Of a DNA stretch of 28,050 nt, positions 8,596 through 20,000 are shown one piece after another. How positions within the stretch are numbered: the first letter of the stretch is position 1; each line of letters opens with the position of its first letter. The stretch comes from Phaeoceros laevis (Eukaryota; Anthocerotophyta; Anthocerotopsida; Notothyladales), in assembly GCA_049999765.1 (NCBI GenBank), contig JBNGIQ010008244.1, forward strand, positions 1-28,050. The letters run 5' to 3'. A model generated the notes under the pieces. The model had not been told where the DNA came from and searched no databases. It worked only from the letters and a program-made list of their open reading frames with translations. The translations under genes and the position numbers were made by a program.

Positions 8596-8873
8596 TCTTA
8601 CCAAGGAGTTCACATCTATGACATCCACAGAGAACCAGTAGACAATTGTTTGTACACATGAATGTCCTCCTCCAAAAACCAGTGGACCATTCTTTCCGCA
8701 CAGGGATCCCAGTTGCTGTGGAAGTTTGGATAGTAGGGCAAACGTTACCAGAATTGACGAAACCCTACTAGTCTGGAAATGTTATGATCCCATCATGTTG
8801 AAGCGGATTTAGTGAGGGATCAGGTATGCCTACCTCCGTTTCTGTAATGTTTCTGCCGTAAACTTGTCCAAAC
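8596..8873. other. P450 3' region and leader of the next gene
   Basis: 278 bases separate the P450 stop from the next ATG, in the same orientation. No repeat or further ORF was seen. Confidence 0.4.
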
Positions 8874-11237
8874 ATGGCATCAGCACTTGCCGTAGCACGG
8901 GGACCGTTTGGAGGCAGTCGAGCTGACGAGCTTAGAACTGCGGGGAGGCCCCTCGGAGATCAGTCGTTTCCAGGCATGGTGGTGCTGCCGCTCTGTGCGC
9001 ATCGCTGCGAATCTGTCTCTCGTGCTTCATATGCTTCTCCTCTTGGCAGCCCTGTGAAGAGCCGAGCTGCGCGTCTGTACCCCGCTGCAGCATTTTGTCA
9101 GGAGTCAGTGTTCCGGAGAAACCAGCTGGCTACCAGGTTTGACAATGGCCGGGCCCCAGTTACAGGCCAATGTCGGGCTCAACAGTTGCAGGAGGACCAG
9201 CCAGGTTTGCCCGAGGCAGAGGCGGAGCCCATGGATAATTTTGACCTTCTCACCAGCTTGAACAGCGGCTACAACACGATAGCTGTGCTGGAATCGCCGG
9301 AGGGTTCCAACTCTCGCTTTGCTGGCTCCAGGCTTTTGCTGCTGGATTATTCTGGTAGGCTTGGGGGCTCCAGTCCTTTCCTGTTTTTAGTGTGCCTACC
9401 ATGGGTGCTGTTGTGGCAGTGGCAAAACAAGAGACATTGGATATTCCTTTGACCGAAACGAGCCGTTGGTATTGGTTATCTGAATGCAGGAAACGTCCAC
9501 AGTATCTACAGGCCGGATACGAATTGGACAGATTCCTATTGGGTGAGGGAGGTGTTTCAAACTGAAGAACTCTTGCAGATTTTTGTGGAAGGAAAAAAAA
9601 CATTTGCAGCCGCTTGAACAATCTGGCATGGTTGCTGCTGGTTTCACAGTATGCCTGACAGCGGCAATATATGTTGCCTTGTAGGATGAGTTTGCATCCC
9701 TACCCGCAATCATTCCAGAGGGCCCTGTTGCAATTCTAGGCCTGGTAAGGACCTGACTTACTTGCTGCTTGAGATAGATCTGTACAACACGGTGGTCAAT
9801 TCTTTAGTAAGCGTGCATGCTGTTTTCTTGGCTTGTCAGGGTGGTGGATCAACAGCCAGGCTCATTTTGGAGTTGCAGCCAACTCTTCAGCTGGTGGGAT
9901 ACGAGATTGACCAAATTGTAAGTACGTTGACACGTCTCATGTGGCTTCGTTTCATATCTCTTGTCTTATGTGCATGTCAACCTCAATAGACATGTGGGTG
10001 GTGCAGTATACATCTCGATGAGTTTCTACTGCCGGTCTAAATAGAAATTTGTCTTTGTGGTGGCGGGCTGAGGCTTTTCCACTGACTGCTTTACTTTCGT
10101 GTCTCGTTGAATAGACATACCGGCTGGTGAATAGTGAAAGATGCATCTTAAGATGAGATCTTGCTGTCCCTGTGGTGCCTTTTGGCCGAGTTTTCGTAGC
10201 ACAAGAGTGCATCCTTTTTAACACGGGCTGCTTTTTAGCATGTTCAAAAAAACAGAGATGTCTAATTTGTGTATGTCGGGAGGACACTTTTGATGGGCCC
10301 TGAGTGCGACGCATCAGAACATAAGAAGTGCTCACAGACTTTTGGTTCTGTATTCTGCTGCAGGTAGTGGACAAGGCTAGAATGTACTTAGGACTGGCAG
10401 AATTGGAGACACCAACGAAGGAAGGTGGACTTCTAACTGTTCAGGTTGATGATGCTTTGTCTCCAACGGCTACAGTGGAGGGTGGCTTTGCTGGTAATTG
10501 GGTCCACTTTCTGTTTTGTTACGGGATTCCTCAATGGCCTCTCGTCTGTATATGCGGATTCCTCCTTTTTGGTACCTGGCTGTGTATTTACGACATCGTT
10601 GGCATGTTATTTCAGGAATCATAGTGGACCTCTTTGTGCAAGGAGAAGTTTTACCTCAGCTTCGAAAGGCAAGTCATATCTGAGAATGTTGGAGCTGACA
10701 GGAATGTTTCTCAGGAAGGCTGCTGTGATGTAGATTGAACTGAGATACTGACACCAAAGGCTACCTGCAGAGTGAAACGTGGAGGGAGCTTAAACAAAGG
10801 CTCAGGCCAGGTGGCCGTATAATGGTGAACTGTGGAGGTGTGGGTATTGAAAAGAGCGATCCTAAGACCGTTGATAAGGATGGAACATGGACTTGGCAAG
10901 ATGGTGGGAGTGCTAAAGACGCTACCTTGTCAGCCTTGTCTGCGGTCTTTCCTGGCCAGGTGCATATTGGCGGTTGATGATAGTATGCTCATGTAACCAA
11001 CTGTTTTGTGGGGCGAAGTGTGTTAGAGTTTTTGCTTATTTTGTTGTCCTGGCAGGATTTAGTTACTCATGGCCATTGTCGGGTCTATTCTGTTTGGGGT
11101 AGGTTTGGTGGAGGAAGATGGAGGGTGGGTCCGACAACTATCTTGCATTCACTGGAGATCTTCCCGACCGCCAAACCTGGGCAGCTGCCTTGCCTGAACA
11201 GTTGAGGAAAGGAGTATATGGTTGGAAACCTCTATAG
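8874..11237 (+). CDS. plastid spermidine-synthase-like SAM-dependent methyltransferase, eight exons
   Basis: Exons: 8874-9354, 9490-9542, 9685-9744, 9840-9917, 10364-10493, 10616-10668, 10771-10959, 11103-11237; 392 residues, all in phase. The first 115 or so residues are Ser/Arg/Ala-rich with few acids, consistent with a plastid transit peptide. The Rossmann core follows: motif I ILGLGGGST (195-203), acidic ribose-binding YEID (219-222), VDDA (252-255) and GIIVDLF (268-274). The conserved tail FTGDLPD...GVYGWKPL ends the protein. The fold and order match the plant 'SAM-dependent methyltransferase superfamily' proteins related to spermidine synthase. The aminopropyltransferase active-site signature is not evident, so the reaction is unknown. 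Intron 6 is GC-AG (donor GCAAGT at 10669); the rest are GT-AG. Exon 8 is the only reading that restores VWWRK after FPGQ. Confidence 0.92.
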
Positions 11238-13000
11238 CAGCAGCAATACATGTCAAAACGACTAGGCGTTTGTGGTGGAGGTGAACCAGGACTTGAAGCA
11301 TACTCTGTCCCAGTGGAGGAGAGTATTTTTCAAGTCCTCCTAATGGAAAGGAGTTAAACAATGTACACATAATCCACAATGCATATGATAGTCGTGACAG
11401 AAGCACAGAGCAGCATGTCAGCCTGTAATACAGTTTCCGCAGCACCCATTGACATAGTGTACTACGTAACCCAGAGTGCACACAAGTTAAGGTATCTGTA
11501 CAGGTAGCTGGCGCTCACAACCTGACGACTGAGCTTCCACTTGGTATGTAGCGTCGGCCAGGAACGAAGATTGTCGAGACGCCCCAGGATGCCGAAAAAG
11601 TTCAAGTAGCTCACAGCCTCGTCAGACCTTGATACAGCATATTGACGACTTGGCGTCGAAACAATGAGCAGATCCAGAAGCTGGTACGACAAGAACCATC
11701 CAGAGTTATTCTAGCAGATGCATGTGGCCGCCCTCCTGGTAGGGACATGCACACGAGCAGCAAGCTTGTTTCAGCTACAGAGAATGACTTTCTTTCATGT
11801 ACAGTCAACAGTTTTGAGTTGGAACCTGCGCTCTCAGATGGTTCTAGTTGAAGTTTCCAATCCTTACAATAATTTCTACTTCCTACCGATGGATGACGTT
11901 GTAACCGCTGGCAGCACCATATCGTACACAAATCCAGATACAGACAAGACAAAGGGCAGTTGTAGCTGTTTCCGCCAAAATTCATCTCTCAGATTGCATT
12001 AGTGAAGTACACAGTTGACGGAAGACATGTTTTGAGGATGAGCGTCACCTCACTCACCCACGCTGCCACTTGCAAGCGCATCACAAAGCTGATGCTACCA
12101 TGTTCAACTGGCACAATGCTACTTAAGATGCTTTGTCTACAGCCAGCAGCAGGTGAGGCGCTGTAACTGTTCCCAACTGGGAATAAGATGACGATCTACA
12201 CCTCCTTGGTAGTTGTACACAAAGGCTACATACAGTCCTCCCTCCAATCTTAACCACCACCAACATGTACACCCAGGCCTGGCGAACTCTCCTGCTGCCA
12301 TGTCACCTGCACACGAATGCATGAAGAGTATCATTACAACATTCAACAGCAACAAACTGGCAATGAAGAGAATCGGGCGAGCTCTACATTGCCAGACGGT
12401 CAGGGCACGATCGGCCCACTACGATGGGTAGACTGAGGCGAGCCTGTCTGCACCAGCCACAACGTTAACTCGACTCGGGTCGCCAACCAGACTCCATTTC
12501 ACAAACCAGAGACCTTCACAGGATAGGACGCCAGCAGCTGGCAGACCTGTGGTGCTTGCAGGCAAACAGGCCATGCATGGCCGTGTGGAAGACAAGAGGG
12601 AAGAGGCGGAAGCATGCGTACCGTACATCAATCAAGCTCGTTGTAAACAACTGTGCTGTCCCGACATCGGACGCAGGTCACCAAGCCCTGGACGGCTTCG
12701 TCCCTTGAGGGGCCTTGGATATATCGTCGACTCAACCCCTGAAGAGTTCCAACAAGCGAGGGCGGGCAGCCGAAGATTCTGCAAAACCGTTCACAGAGGG
12801 AAGCACAACACCGTTCCGTTGCCTGAAGCAAGCGAATCCAAGCAAGTCTACACGGCAGCTGGCCCCAGCAAACACGAGCGCAAGCCAGCAGATGTGATAT
12901 TGGCGCGGCTCAATCTGATGCCTTCGCTACGACCTAGCGTTGTCATCTGATTGAGCTAAACCAACATCACATGCGTTTCCATGTTCTCAGCAAAGGCAGC
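11238..13000. other. intergenic, no gene supported
   Basis: This holds the methyltransferase 3' region, then sequence with only short, unconnected open frames on both strands. The longest (12549-12950, plus) starts at a non-ATG codon and shows no domain. I see no transposon ends. Confidence 0.45.
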
Positions 13001-13298
13001 ACTACAAAGAGAAAGCTGTTGACACCAGAGCAGAATCTGCGCAGTGAATCCGTCCCGTCGATGGAGGCATTCCTCCCCACCCAGACGAACATCCAGCCAG
13101 GATGAAGCCGAAAAAACCAAGCAAGGGCCTCTTGCACGTTCCCACTTGCTCACCAAACAAGGTGCTCAGGCACAGAGCTGAACCTCAGGGCATAAGCAGG
13201 GAAGCATGTGTGTCCCAGCCTACAAGCCGGCTCTGCGCGCGCCCCGATAAGCACGTGAGAAGCAAGCAAGCTCACCCGCTTACCGGTCAATCTATGTA

Positions 13299-13333
13299 GC
13301 AACCAACCAACCACCCAAACAACCAACCAACCC
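13299..13333. repeat. AACC microsatellite
   Basis: Seven AACC-type units, with one imperfect stretch (CACCCAAAC) in the middle. Confidence 0.8.
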
Positions 13334-14560
13334 ATCCGACTGCAGTATCACCCCAATTCCCAAAGCAGGCGCGGAAACAGAGGACAGGTTTGGGAGAGCG
13401 CCGCTGGTCTACTCGGAGGAAAACAGCACCAGCCGCAGCAACAGGGCTCTGAGAGCAGGCGAAAGGGAAAAGCTTCAGACAGAAGTAGGAGGACAACTGG
13501 GAACAACTCCTCCAACGGAAGGGAGGAGGGAGGAACGGGAAACGGGACACAGGGAAGGAAGGGAGGCAGACAGGGCAGGGCAGGGCAAGTCAAGGCAGCC
13601 CGGAGCGGGCCGCCTTGCTTGCTCGCAGCTGGCGGAGGAGAAGAGACGAGATGAGATGAGATGGCGAGGCAGGCAAGCAGCTCAAAGACAATTGCTTGAA
13701 CAGGGTGGCGAGGCGGGGGCTTCTTATCCTCGGAGCCGGCCCCTCTCTCTGACGTTGAGCTGTCAGCTGGCGCGCCATGGCATTGGCAAACTGTGAATCC
13801 GCCGACGAGCCGAGGGGGATGGCCCTGCGCTGCTGCCGGGCTGGGGCTGGGCTGGCTGGCCGCGGGCTGACACACAACGACAGCTCGCAAGCAACTGATC
13901 ACTCCTCATCACTTGCCCGCGCGCTCTGCCTGCTGCCTACTGCCTGCCCCGCCTCTGCCCCTGCCCCTGCCCAGCCCTGCCTAATTCCTCCCTCCGCGCT
14001 GTGCGCAGTGTGCAGCGGCCTGCTCACATCTCTCTTGCTGCTTGCAAGCGGCCCGCTGGCTGTGCTGCCACAGGCCCAGCATTGAATGCATCGCCTTTCC
14101 ACGCTGGGCGTCTTGCTCTGCAGCCAATTTCTGGCCGCGCTTACTCCATGCGCTTTATGGACACCTTTCAGTACGGTACCTCCCCGCACATCGCGTCTCA
14201 TCTCATCTCATCTTTCACTTCCCTCCCTCCCTCCCTCCATCCCTGATTGATTGGTTGCAAACGGCGAGAGAAGAGCTTCTTCTTCTTCCTTGGGAGGAAG
14301 AAAAGGGGAAAGGGCAAACAAGGCGGGCGGGCCAAAAGGAATTTGGTGCCCAGAGATAGTCAACCCCAAAAAAAGCTCGCCCCGTCCTTCTTTTACCGTC
14401 TTTTTCACGACTCCACCCCACCGCCACCCACACTATTTTACACAGCCAAGGAATCTATTAGACTAACCAGTATCCACGACGTGAGAAAGGAATCCAACGA
14501 TCCACGACTCCCACTCATCAATCCACTACGTCCCGTCACTTAGCTGCCACTCCGCTCATT
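13334..14560. other. GC-rich, purine/pyrimidine-skewed intergenic block
   Basis: Purine-rich on the plus strand to about 13700 and pyrimidine-rich after about 14180. It includes GAGAT-type repeats (about 13645-13662) and the inverse CATCT repeats (about 14193-14212), which could pair over 550 bases, then a CCCT run near 14220-14238. The long Pro/Ser-rich frame on the minus strand (13348-13902) is best explained by this skew. It could be a promoter-like CpG-rich region, but no gene start is identifiable beside it. Confidence 0.4.
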
Positions 14561-15829
14561 CATAACTGACCCTCTTACTTAATCAGAGGGAGTCAGTAAT
14601 AAGCCCCGCCACCCCCGCCACATGGCCGGATGAGTGGGATGCGCTTGGTGGGACAGCCGGCATGTTAATGTGAGTCACATGTTGCGAGGGTACCGGCCCT
14701 TTATGGGCTGCCACTACGACTGTGCCTGGAGATGAGCAAGCAGCATGTTGTAGATGTCTAGGCATGCATGGTTGGTACAGCTGCAGCATGCCTGCAGCTG
14801 CAGCAGCTATAAGGACTAGGCAGTCGTCCATTACTGTAATTGGACCGTGAGCAAAGCCCATGTGCGGTCACAGTCCCGAAAAGGAAAATCAGCGGAGTTC
14901 CGGATCCCTGTCTGTCTGTTTGTCTGTGTGGCCGACTGGAACTGGGAACGTGTCCCTAATGATGGCCGAGGTAGCGTGCCAAGCATTTTGGTAGGAGTTT
15001 GGTTGCCGGGTTGTTCGCCCCTCTCTTCCTCCTCTCGCTCATGTGATGTGACTTGACATACATTACAATCACTTCTCATCCCTTCTTCAGGAAGTTATTA
15101 TTCAACGACAACAATGAAAGTTTGTCTAACACCAGTCTACTGGTGTTCCTCATCAGTCCAGTCCAATCTAGCCTATTTCGGCGTTGCTGCAGTTTGTGAC
15201 AAGAAAGATAAGCATCAGACGAGAAGGGCAAGCAAGTCAAACCGGGCACACCCCCCATTTCTACCTCCCCACCACGCCAGTCTGGCCACGATGATGATGC
15301 TGATGATTGTAACACTGGTCACGACCGGATTACGTGGGGGCCATGGGCATGGGGCATATCCCCCAAAGTGGTGTGGAGACCACAAAAGGACGCGGTTGTC
15401 GTGACTCCATGCAAAGTATGCGCTAGCCTTGCCCTTTTTTCGCCTACAAGCAACAAAAGGGGGGCATGCAAGCTAGCAATGACTTTGTGACAAGCCAAAG
15501 GAAGGAGGAAAGGAATTGAAAGGTACGCTTGAGAAATAGACAATGTGCGCAGGTACTCAATGCAAAGCATTCACAGCTGGTGAGGATAGGCACACATGCA
15601 CTCCAGCATACTCCACCTCTTGCACTCCACCCATTATGTGGATATTTATGGGGTGCGGCCAGGTAGACTGTATCATACTATGCTATCATGCTATGATGGA
15701 TTGTGGGAACACTTAGTCCAAAAAAGATACCAGACTTTATGGAAATGCATGAGTAAGAAAAGAGAAACTTGTGAACTCTCTTTGCAAATATTCATGACCA
15801 GACTCGGCTTCTCTTTAGCTTCTTGGACG
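14561..15829. other. intergenic with several hairpins
   Basis: No gene recognised. Hairpins: CTGACCCTCT with AGAGGGAGTCAG (about 14566-14595); AGCTGCAG...CTGCAGCT (about 14779-14802); and the 20-base palindrome AACACCAGTCTACTGGTGTT (about 15127-15146). A TGTC run lies near 14909-14928. Confidence 0.45.
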
Positions 15830-15832
15830 TAG
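15807..15832 (+). repeat. 26-base direct repeat, left copy
   Basis: Identical to 17068-17093. It marks a tandemly repeated unit of about 55 bases that was broken by the insertion of the TIR element at its TA. Confidence 0.85.
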
Positions 15833-17035
15833 AGTAGAAGAGCCCCATCCGGTACATGTACTAGAAGCCGGTAGTGCCGTTTCGCACCCCTTTCGGTAAT
15901 GAAACGTCGGGTTTCTGAAAGTTTCTAAGGCTAAACAAAGCGGTTTTGCATCGATCTAGGGCTTGATTTCGCGCCTGCTGAATTCAGCGGGCTTTCATTG
16001 ATTGGGGAAGCCCTAGTGGGGCTCCACTAACTCACTAACAGAAGTTCCCGCCATCGGGAACACGATTTCAAGCCAAAGTGAGCTCACAAGCAACACTCTT
16101 TCCTCAGCCTATGCTCATTTGCGCGCGAAATTGTGCAGCCCCGGAGGCCTCCGCCTAGCTATGCTCCCTGCTAAAGCTTACATCCATCACTACTTGTGCA
16201 AGCATTGTTGTCGCCACATTTACAGAGGGAGATTCAGGATCTTCCATTGTACCTGTAAGCTGAAGAAGGCAGCTGGCCAAGACTTGATTGCAGCTGTGAG
16301 AAAGCAGAGAAGAGCTTGTAAGTGCATCAGGCCACCAATTGAGGAGAGCAGGTGGTGCAGGCACCGACGACGGGGCGTACCTTTTGTTGAAGCTGAGCTC
16401 AGCTGTGATTGCAACCCTGTCTGGTGTGTCACTCCAGTCAGCTGGTATGAGAACCCCCAGAAGTTCGCCGAGTACTGCACCACCGAGGACTGCAACAGCA
16501 GCGACTGGGACTGGGACGAGGACTTCGGATTCACACCCAAGGAGGAGGCCACCGCAGCTACATCCTGCTCAGGACCAGTAAGGACAGCCAAGGAGATGCC
16601 TTCATTTCACAGAAGGCAAATGCAATTTGCTCAAACCTGTGTTGTGCTTGCAGCATTCCAGAACCACACGTCCCCCACAGGCCCAGGAGCATCAGCCGTC
16701 ATCATCTGCCCCATGAGCCACAGCAGGCGCCTCCAACTTCAGAATCCCTGCAAACGTGAAGCCCACACTTAGACGTGTAGTCACTTAAACATGTGTAGGG
16801 AGTGGTCAGGCTACCGGCATGTGGTCACAAAGTACCGGCATCTGGACCATGTTCTATCAAAAACCGTTTCTTTCATGCAGCTTCCGATGCTTTTGGAGAT
16901 TTGAATCCGTTTTTCGAAACTTAAGATCTACAGCTCCGTCCACACACGCAACACCATCTCCCGGCTTTTTCTGAGCCGAAATGCGAATTCTAGAGCAAAA
17001 CGGGCTTACAGGTGCCGGATGGGGCTCTTCTACTC
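15832..17035. mobile_element. 1.2-kb TIR element inserted at TA
   Basis: The ends are GAGTAGAAGAGCCCCATCCG and its exact reverse complement; the match runs about 21 bases, then GT/GC and AC. TA flanks both ends (15830-15831 and 17036-17037). Removing the element with one TA restores a tandem repeat: CTTCTTGGACGTAGTT occurs intact at about 17078. That independently confirms both the boundaries and the 2-base duplication. A TA target suggests Tc1/mariner-like or similar cut-and-paste movement. No transposase was found inside, so it is non-autonomous. It carries one cysteine-rich ORF. Confidence 0.75.
16161..16772 (+). CDS. hypothetical cysteine-rich ORF inside the TIR element
   Basis: 203 codons from the first in-frame ATG. 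It is rich in Cys, His and Arg in the first half (CKHCCRHIY, HCTCKLKK, CKCIRPP), then has CDCNPVWC, and an acidic Trp/Asp stretch (DWDWDEDFGF). I recognise no family. Strong splice-like sites lie within it: GTAAGC at 16254, GTAAGT at 16319, GTAAGG at 16578, and a pyrimidine-rich TTGTGCTTGCAG ending at 16653. It may therefore be a captured multi-exon host fragment rather than one ORF; splicing 16578-16653 would end the protein soon after. Expression is unknown. Confidence 0.35.
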   Translation: MLPAKAYIHHYLCKHCCRHIYRGRFRIFHCTCKLKKAAGQDLIAAVRKQRRACKCIRPPIEESRWCRHRRRGVPFVEAELSCDCNPVWCVTPVSWYENPQKFAEYCTTEDCNSSDWDWDEDFGFTPKEEATAATSCSGPVRTAKEMPSFHRRQMQFAQTCVVLAAFQNHTSPTGPGASAVIICPMSHSRRLQLQNPCKREAHT

Positions 17036-17037
17036 TA

Positions 17038-17140
17038 GTTGGTTCTCATATCCTCCTCTTGGACCGAGCTTCTCTTTAGCTTCTTGGACGTAGTTCATTC
17101 TCATATCATCCTCTTGGTCCTCATATCCTCCTCTTGCTTC
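17038..17140 (+). repeat. tandem CTCATATCCTCCTCTTGG-type repeats
   Basis: TTCTCATATCCTCCTCTTGG recurs in variant form three times (about 17042, 17098 and 17121), interleaved with the 26-base repeat at 17068-17093. This is the target site in which the TIR element landed. Confidence 0.7.
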
Positions 17141-17226
17141 TGCATGTGCTCTTAGATCCTTCAAACATTTGACGAACTAGGAGCTCAACGTCTAACTAAT
17201 AAACAAAACAAGTGTGACGGACTCGG

Positions 17227-17301
17227 TATGTGGCATGTCGAGTGTGTCGAGTGTACTTGACATGTGGCATGGCATGTCGAGTGTACTCCACATGTGGCAT
17301 G
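17227..17301. repeat. degenerate tandem repeat ATGTGGCATG / GTCGAGTGT
   Basis: ATGTGGCATG occurs at 17228, 17262 and 17292, and GTCGAGTGT three times between them. Units are about 30-34 bases. Confidence 0.7.
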
Positions 17302-18061
17302 TTTTGTCTTGACTGCAGTTGATGCGCGATAAGATGCTCTGGTTGATCGAGGGGAAAATTGTTACAATTGGCACCTCACAAAATCGTATAGATGTCAATG
17401 TTGTAAGGATGTACGGGTCCACTAGTGCAACATAGTGTTTCGGGAAATGCGAGATTGGTCATACTTTGAAGTGGACACGAACTTGTAAATTAGACTACTA
17501 GCTTGCTAGCCTCCTTGAAACTCCAGTGCCCAAGCGAATGGTGTGAGTCATAGTGCGAAGTTCATCTCTTGAGCTAGCTTATCACTCTCTTTTTTTCCGA
17601 AACAAAAAACAAACTTCTACTTACTCTTTGATTTTCTTGAAAAGAGTGCAATCAATATTTTATCAACCACATAGTGGCTGGATCAATACAAGAGCAAAAC
17701 CTTATACAGGCAATCATAGTCCAACTAAGAGAATCCCACCAAACTATCCAAAGTTCCAAATTCGTGAAGATTGATTGCACCTTATTTCATGCCCTAGCTA
17801 ACGACCTTCATATCACGGTCCTTCATAGGGTCTTGGAAATATTGTAGCATAGCTCAATGAGTTCAAGCACATATATAATTCCATCCACCCTAATGCACCT
17901 TTTTCCTAGCAGTCCATTTTATATTGTACAATTGGGCCATGAGCTTCATGCAAGTGTTGAACATTGCCTTTCCGCTCCGACAAAAAAATAGATTTGAATT
18001 ACCTTGTCTTTACAATCTCGAAGGAAGTTGTAAGTTGGATAGAGTGGGAAAGAGAGAATCA
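17302..18061. other. AT-rich intergenic, 3' side of the CFAP97-like gene
   Basis: No gene or repeat recognised. It should contain the 3' UTR of the minus-strand gene ending at 18062. Confidence 0.4.
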
Positions 18062-18877
18062 TTACTTCTTCTTAGATTTGGAACTTTCTCCTTTCTGAGA
18101 AGCTTCTTCATTCCCATGCACAAGCAAGTCCGAGAAACTTGGCATCACATCTATTTCTCTAATCTTTTTAGAACCCAAAACCTTAGTGGGTGGCGGTTGA
18201 ACTCCAGCCCTTGGAGTCTTGGGTGGTTCTACAGGCCATGTAGCTTGGCTAGGCCAAGGATTGTTAGCAGGCTTGAGCTGAACACATGCTGTTTCCTCGG
18301 GCGAGAGTAAAATATGTGGCCTCGATAGTAATTGGATAGCTTGCTTAAAGTTCTCCTTTTGTCCCATGGGTACTTCATGGTCATCTGAGTTAGGTCCAAA
18401 TTGTAGAGCCTCTACACTTTTCAACAACTTGGCTTGTTGTTGCAGGCTCTTTTTCAGCTCCTGTGAGGCCCCTCCCCCTTTCCTGTTCCTTTCATAGTTT
18501 ATTATAAGCGACCTGTGAGCTCCAGGTTTTTTCAAGATGCAAGCCTCACCTCGAGTAAGAGGCTTAAGTGGCCTACAACAGAAATCGGTCTTAGCTGTAG
18601 CAATGTGCCGCAATCTGTGCAATAGAGCATGGTTTTCTCTTTCAATGTCTCTGAACCTACTCTCTTCTAGTTGAGCTCGTTTAACATTCAATTGCTTGTG
18701 CAATTTTCCATCTGGTCCCTTATTATCAATAGCAGCTGTCATGTTGCATAAACGCTCCCTATGTCGTCTATGATGATTACCCCTATCCCATTCTAGAAAA
18801 GGGGTTTTCCTCATATACATGCGATTCCTACTTTCTTTTTGAAGAGCATTTAATGCATACCGACTTTTTGCACTCAT
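18062..18877 (-). CDS. CFAP97 (Hemingway)-like flagellar protein, single exon
   Basis: 271 residues from the first ATG (18875-18877). The frame is open a little further, to a stop just before 18932, so a short upstream exon is possible. Residues 27-90 fit the CFAP97/Hemingway motif: an aromatic-acidic entry (LEWDRGNHHRRHRERL), then AAIDN, then a basic stretch, and the core KRAQLEESRFRDIERENHAL. The middle is helical and Gln/Lys-rich, and the C-terminal third is Pro- and Lys-rich. There is no signal peptide or membrane segment. Known members act in cilia and flagella, so in a plant this would serve motile sperm and be expressed in antheridia. The neighbouring sequence is AT-rich and unrelated. 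I assign the family from motif spacing alone; a generic coiled coil is the alternative. Confidence 0.65.
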   Translation of the reverse strand: MSAKSRYALNALQKESRNRMYMRKTPFLEWDRGNHHRRHRERLCNMTAAIDNKGPDGKLHKQLNVKRAQLEESRFRDIERENHALLHRLRHIATAKTDFCCRPLKPLTRGEACILKKPGAHRSLIINYERNRKGGGASQELKKSLQQQAKLLKSVEALQFGPNSDDHEVPMGQKENFKQAIQLLSRPHILLSPEETACVQLKPANNPWPSQATWPVEPPKTPRAGVQPPPTKVLGSKKIREIDVMPSFSDLLVHGNEEASQKGESSKSKKK

Positions 18878-20000
18878 TGCATTCTTTTGTGATTCTTTTT
18901 TGAATATTCTTTTGCTCAATTTTCTTGTCACATTATTTTAAAATGATCTGCATATACAAAGAAAAGAAACTTGTCGTGGAGTTGCAATTTATTACAGAAG
19001 TGGAAGTTGTTCCTCTGTGTGTGCATGATGTTTGACACCTCAAGATTATGGTTGGCAACCTAAGTTACAATGAATGCGGACAAGGGGTTTATCTTCTAAT
19101 ATAAGTTCGAACTACTTTAACCCTAAAATCAATTCCTTGTTTTTCAAACACCCAAAAGATTTCATGGTCTACAAGGTGTGAGCTAGTTGTTGGTTTAAAA
19201 GCTCTGAAAAAATTTACATGACGTGCCTGAGCTTAATTCATCCTTTGACCAGTGCAACAATAACTTATTGTTTGATCTTAGAGGACCTTTCCTTGCATTT
19301 TTCTTACCGAAGAATAGTATGACGTTCTTCACAACATATGATCACTTGAAATGTGGTGTTTTAGGTTGAAACATATATATGAAGTGTATTTCTTCCTTGC
19401 TAATAGTGTCATCCATGGAATGTAAATGAGATCTGAAGTGAAGTTCCTACTCGAATAAAAGATGAAGACAAAACATAGTCATGTGGACCTTTTTTCAAGA
19501 ATGCTTGTATGGTTGGCTCATATTCTTGTATGATACTTATGGACTACATGGGCATTAGCTTGTACATTTTGATCAATCATACATTTCATACATGTTGTAA
19601 AAATATTTGCTGCACAACACTATACTGTGTGCACCACACCATAATGTGAGCATGTGTATTAGGCACTCCACGGCTTACACGAGCTTATCCAAGGTCGAAT
19701 CTACTAGGCTGGAAACTCACATCAAAGCATTTTGCCACAAAGTATCAAATTCTTCTTTGTTAAAGGTGGGGACAGCATGGGGTGCCTGAAGAGGCCTTCT
19801 CTCGATTACAACGGGGGTCCCTATGTTGGTGGCGTGCTGTGCCATATCCAAGGTCGTGGAGTTGGCCAACTAGAGAGGCTCAGAAAAAGGTGGGAGGGAG
19901 GGATAAGGACTACCGTAGTCTATCTTGAGCAGTGTTTGGGGATTTGAAAGGGCACACTCTTTTGTTTCCTTCTAATCCGAGTATCCAAAGACGACAGTGT
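18878..20000. other. AT-rich intergenic, 5' side of the CFAP97-like gene
   Basis: No gene recognised on either strand; open frames are 60-71 codons with no motifs. The promoter of the minus-strand gene should lie near 18935-19200. Confidence 0.4.

Noticed and set aside
12549-12950. 133-codon plus-strand frame
   Set aside because: It starts at GTG and has no domain, splice structure or promoter. A chance frame in a GC-rich stretch.
13348-13902. 184-codon Pro/Ser-rich minus-strand frame
   Set aside because: Explained by strong purine/pyrimidine skew and simple repeats; another Pro-rich frame overlaps it in a different phase.
15127-15146. 20-base palindrome as a possible transcription terminator or origin
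   Set aside because: Nothing around it supports either role, and intrinsic terminators are not expected in a plant nuclear gene. Listed only as a hairpin.
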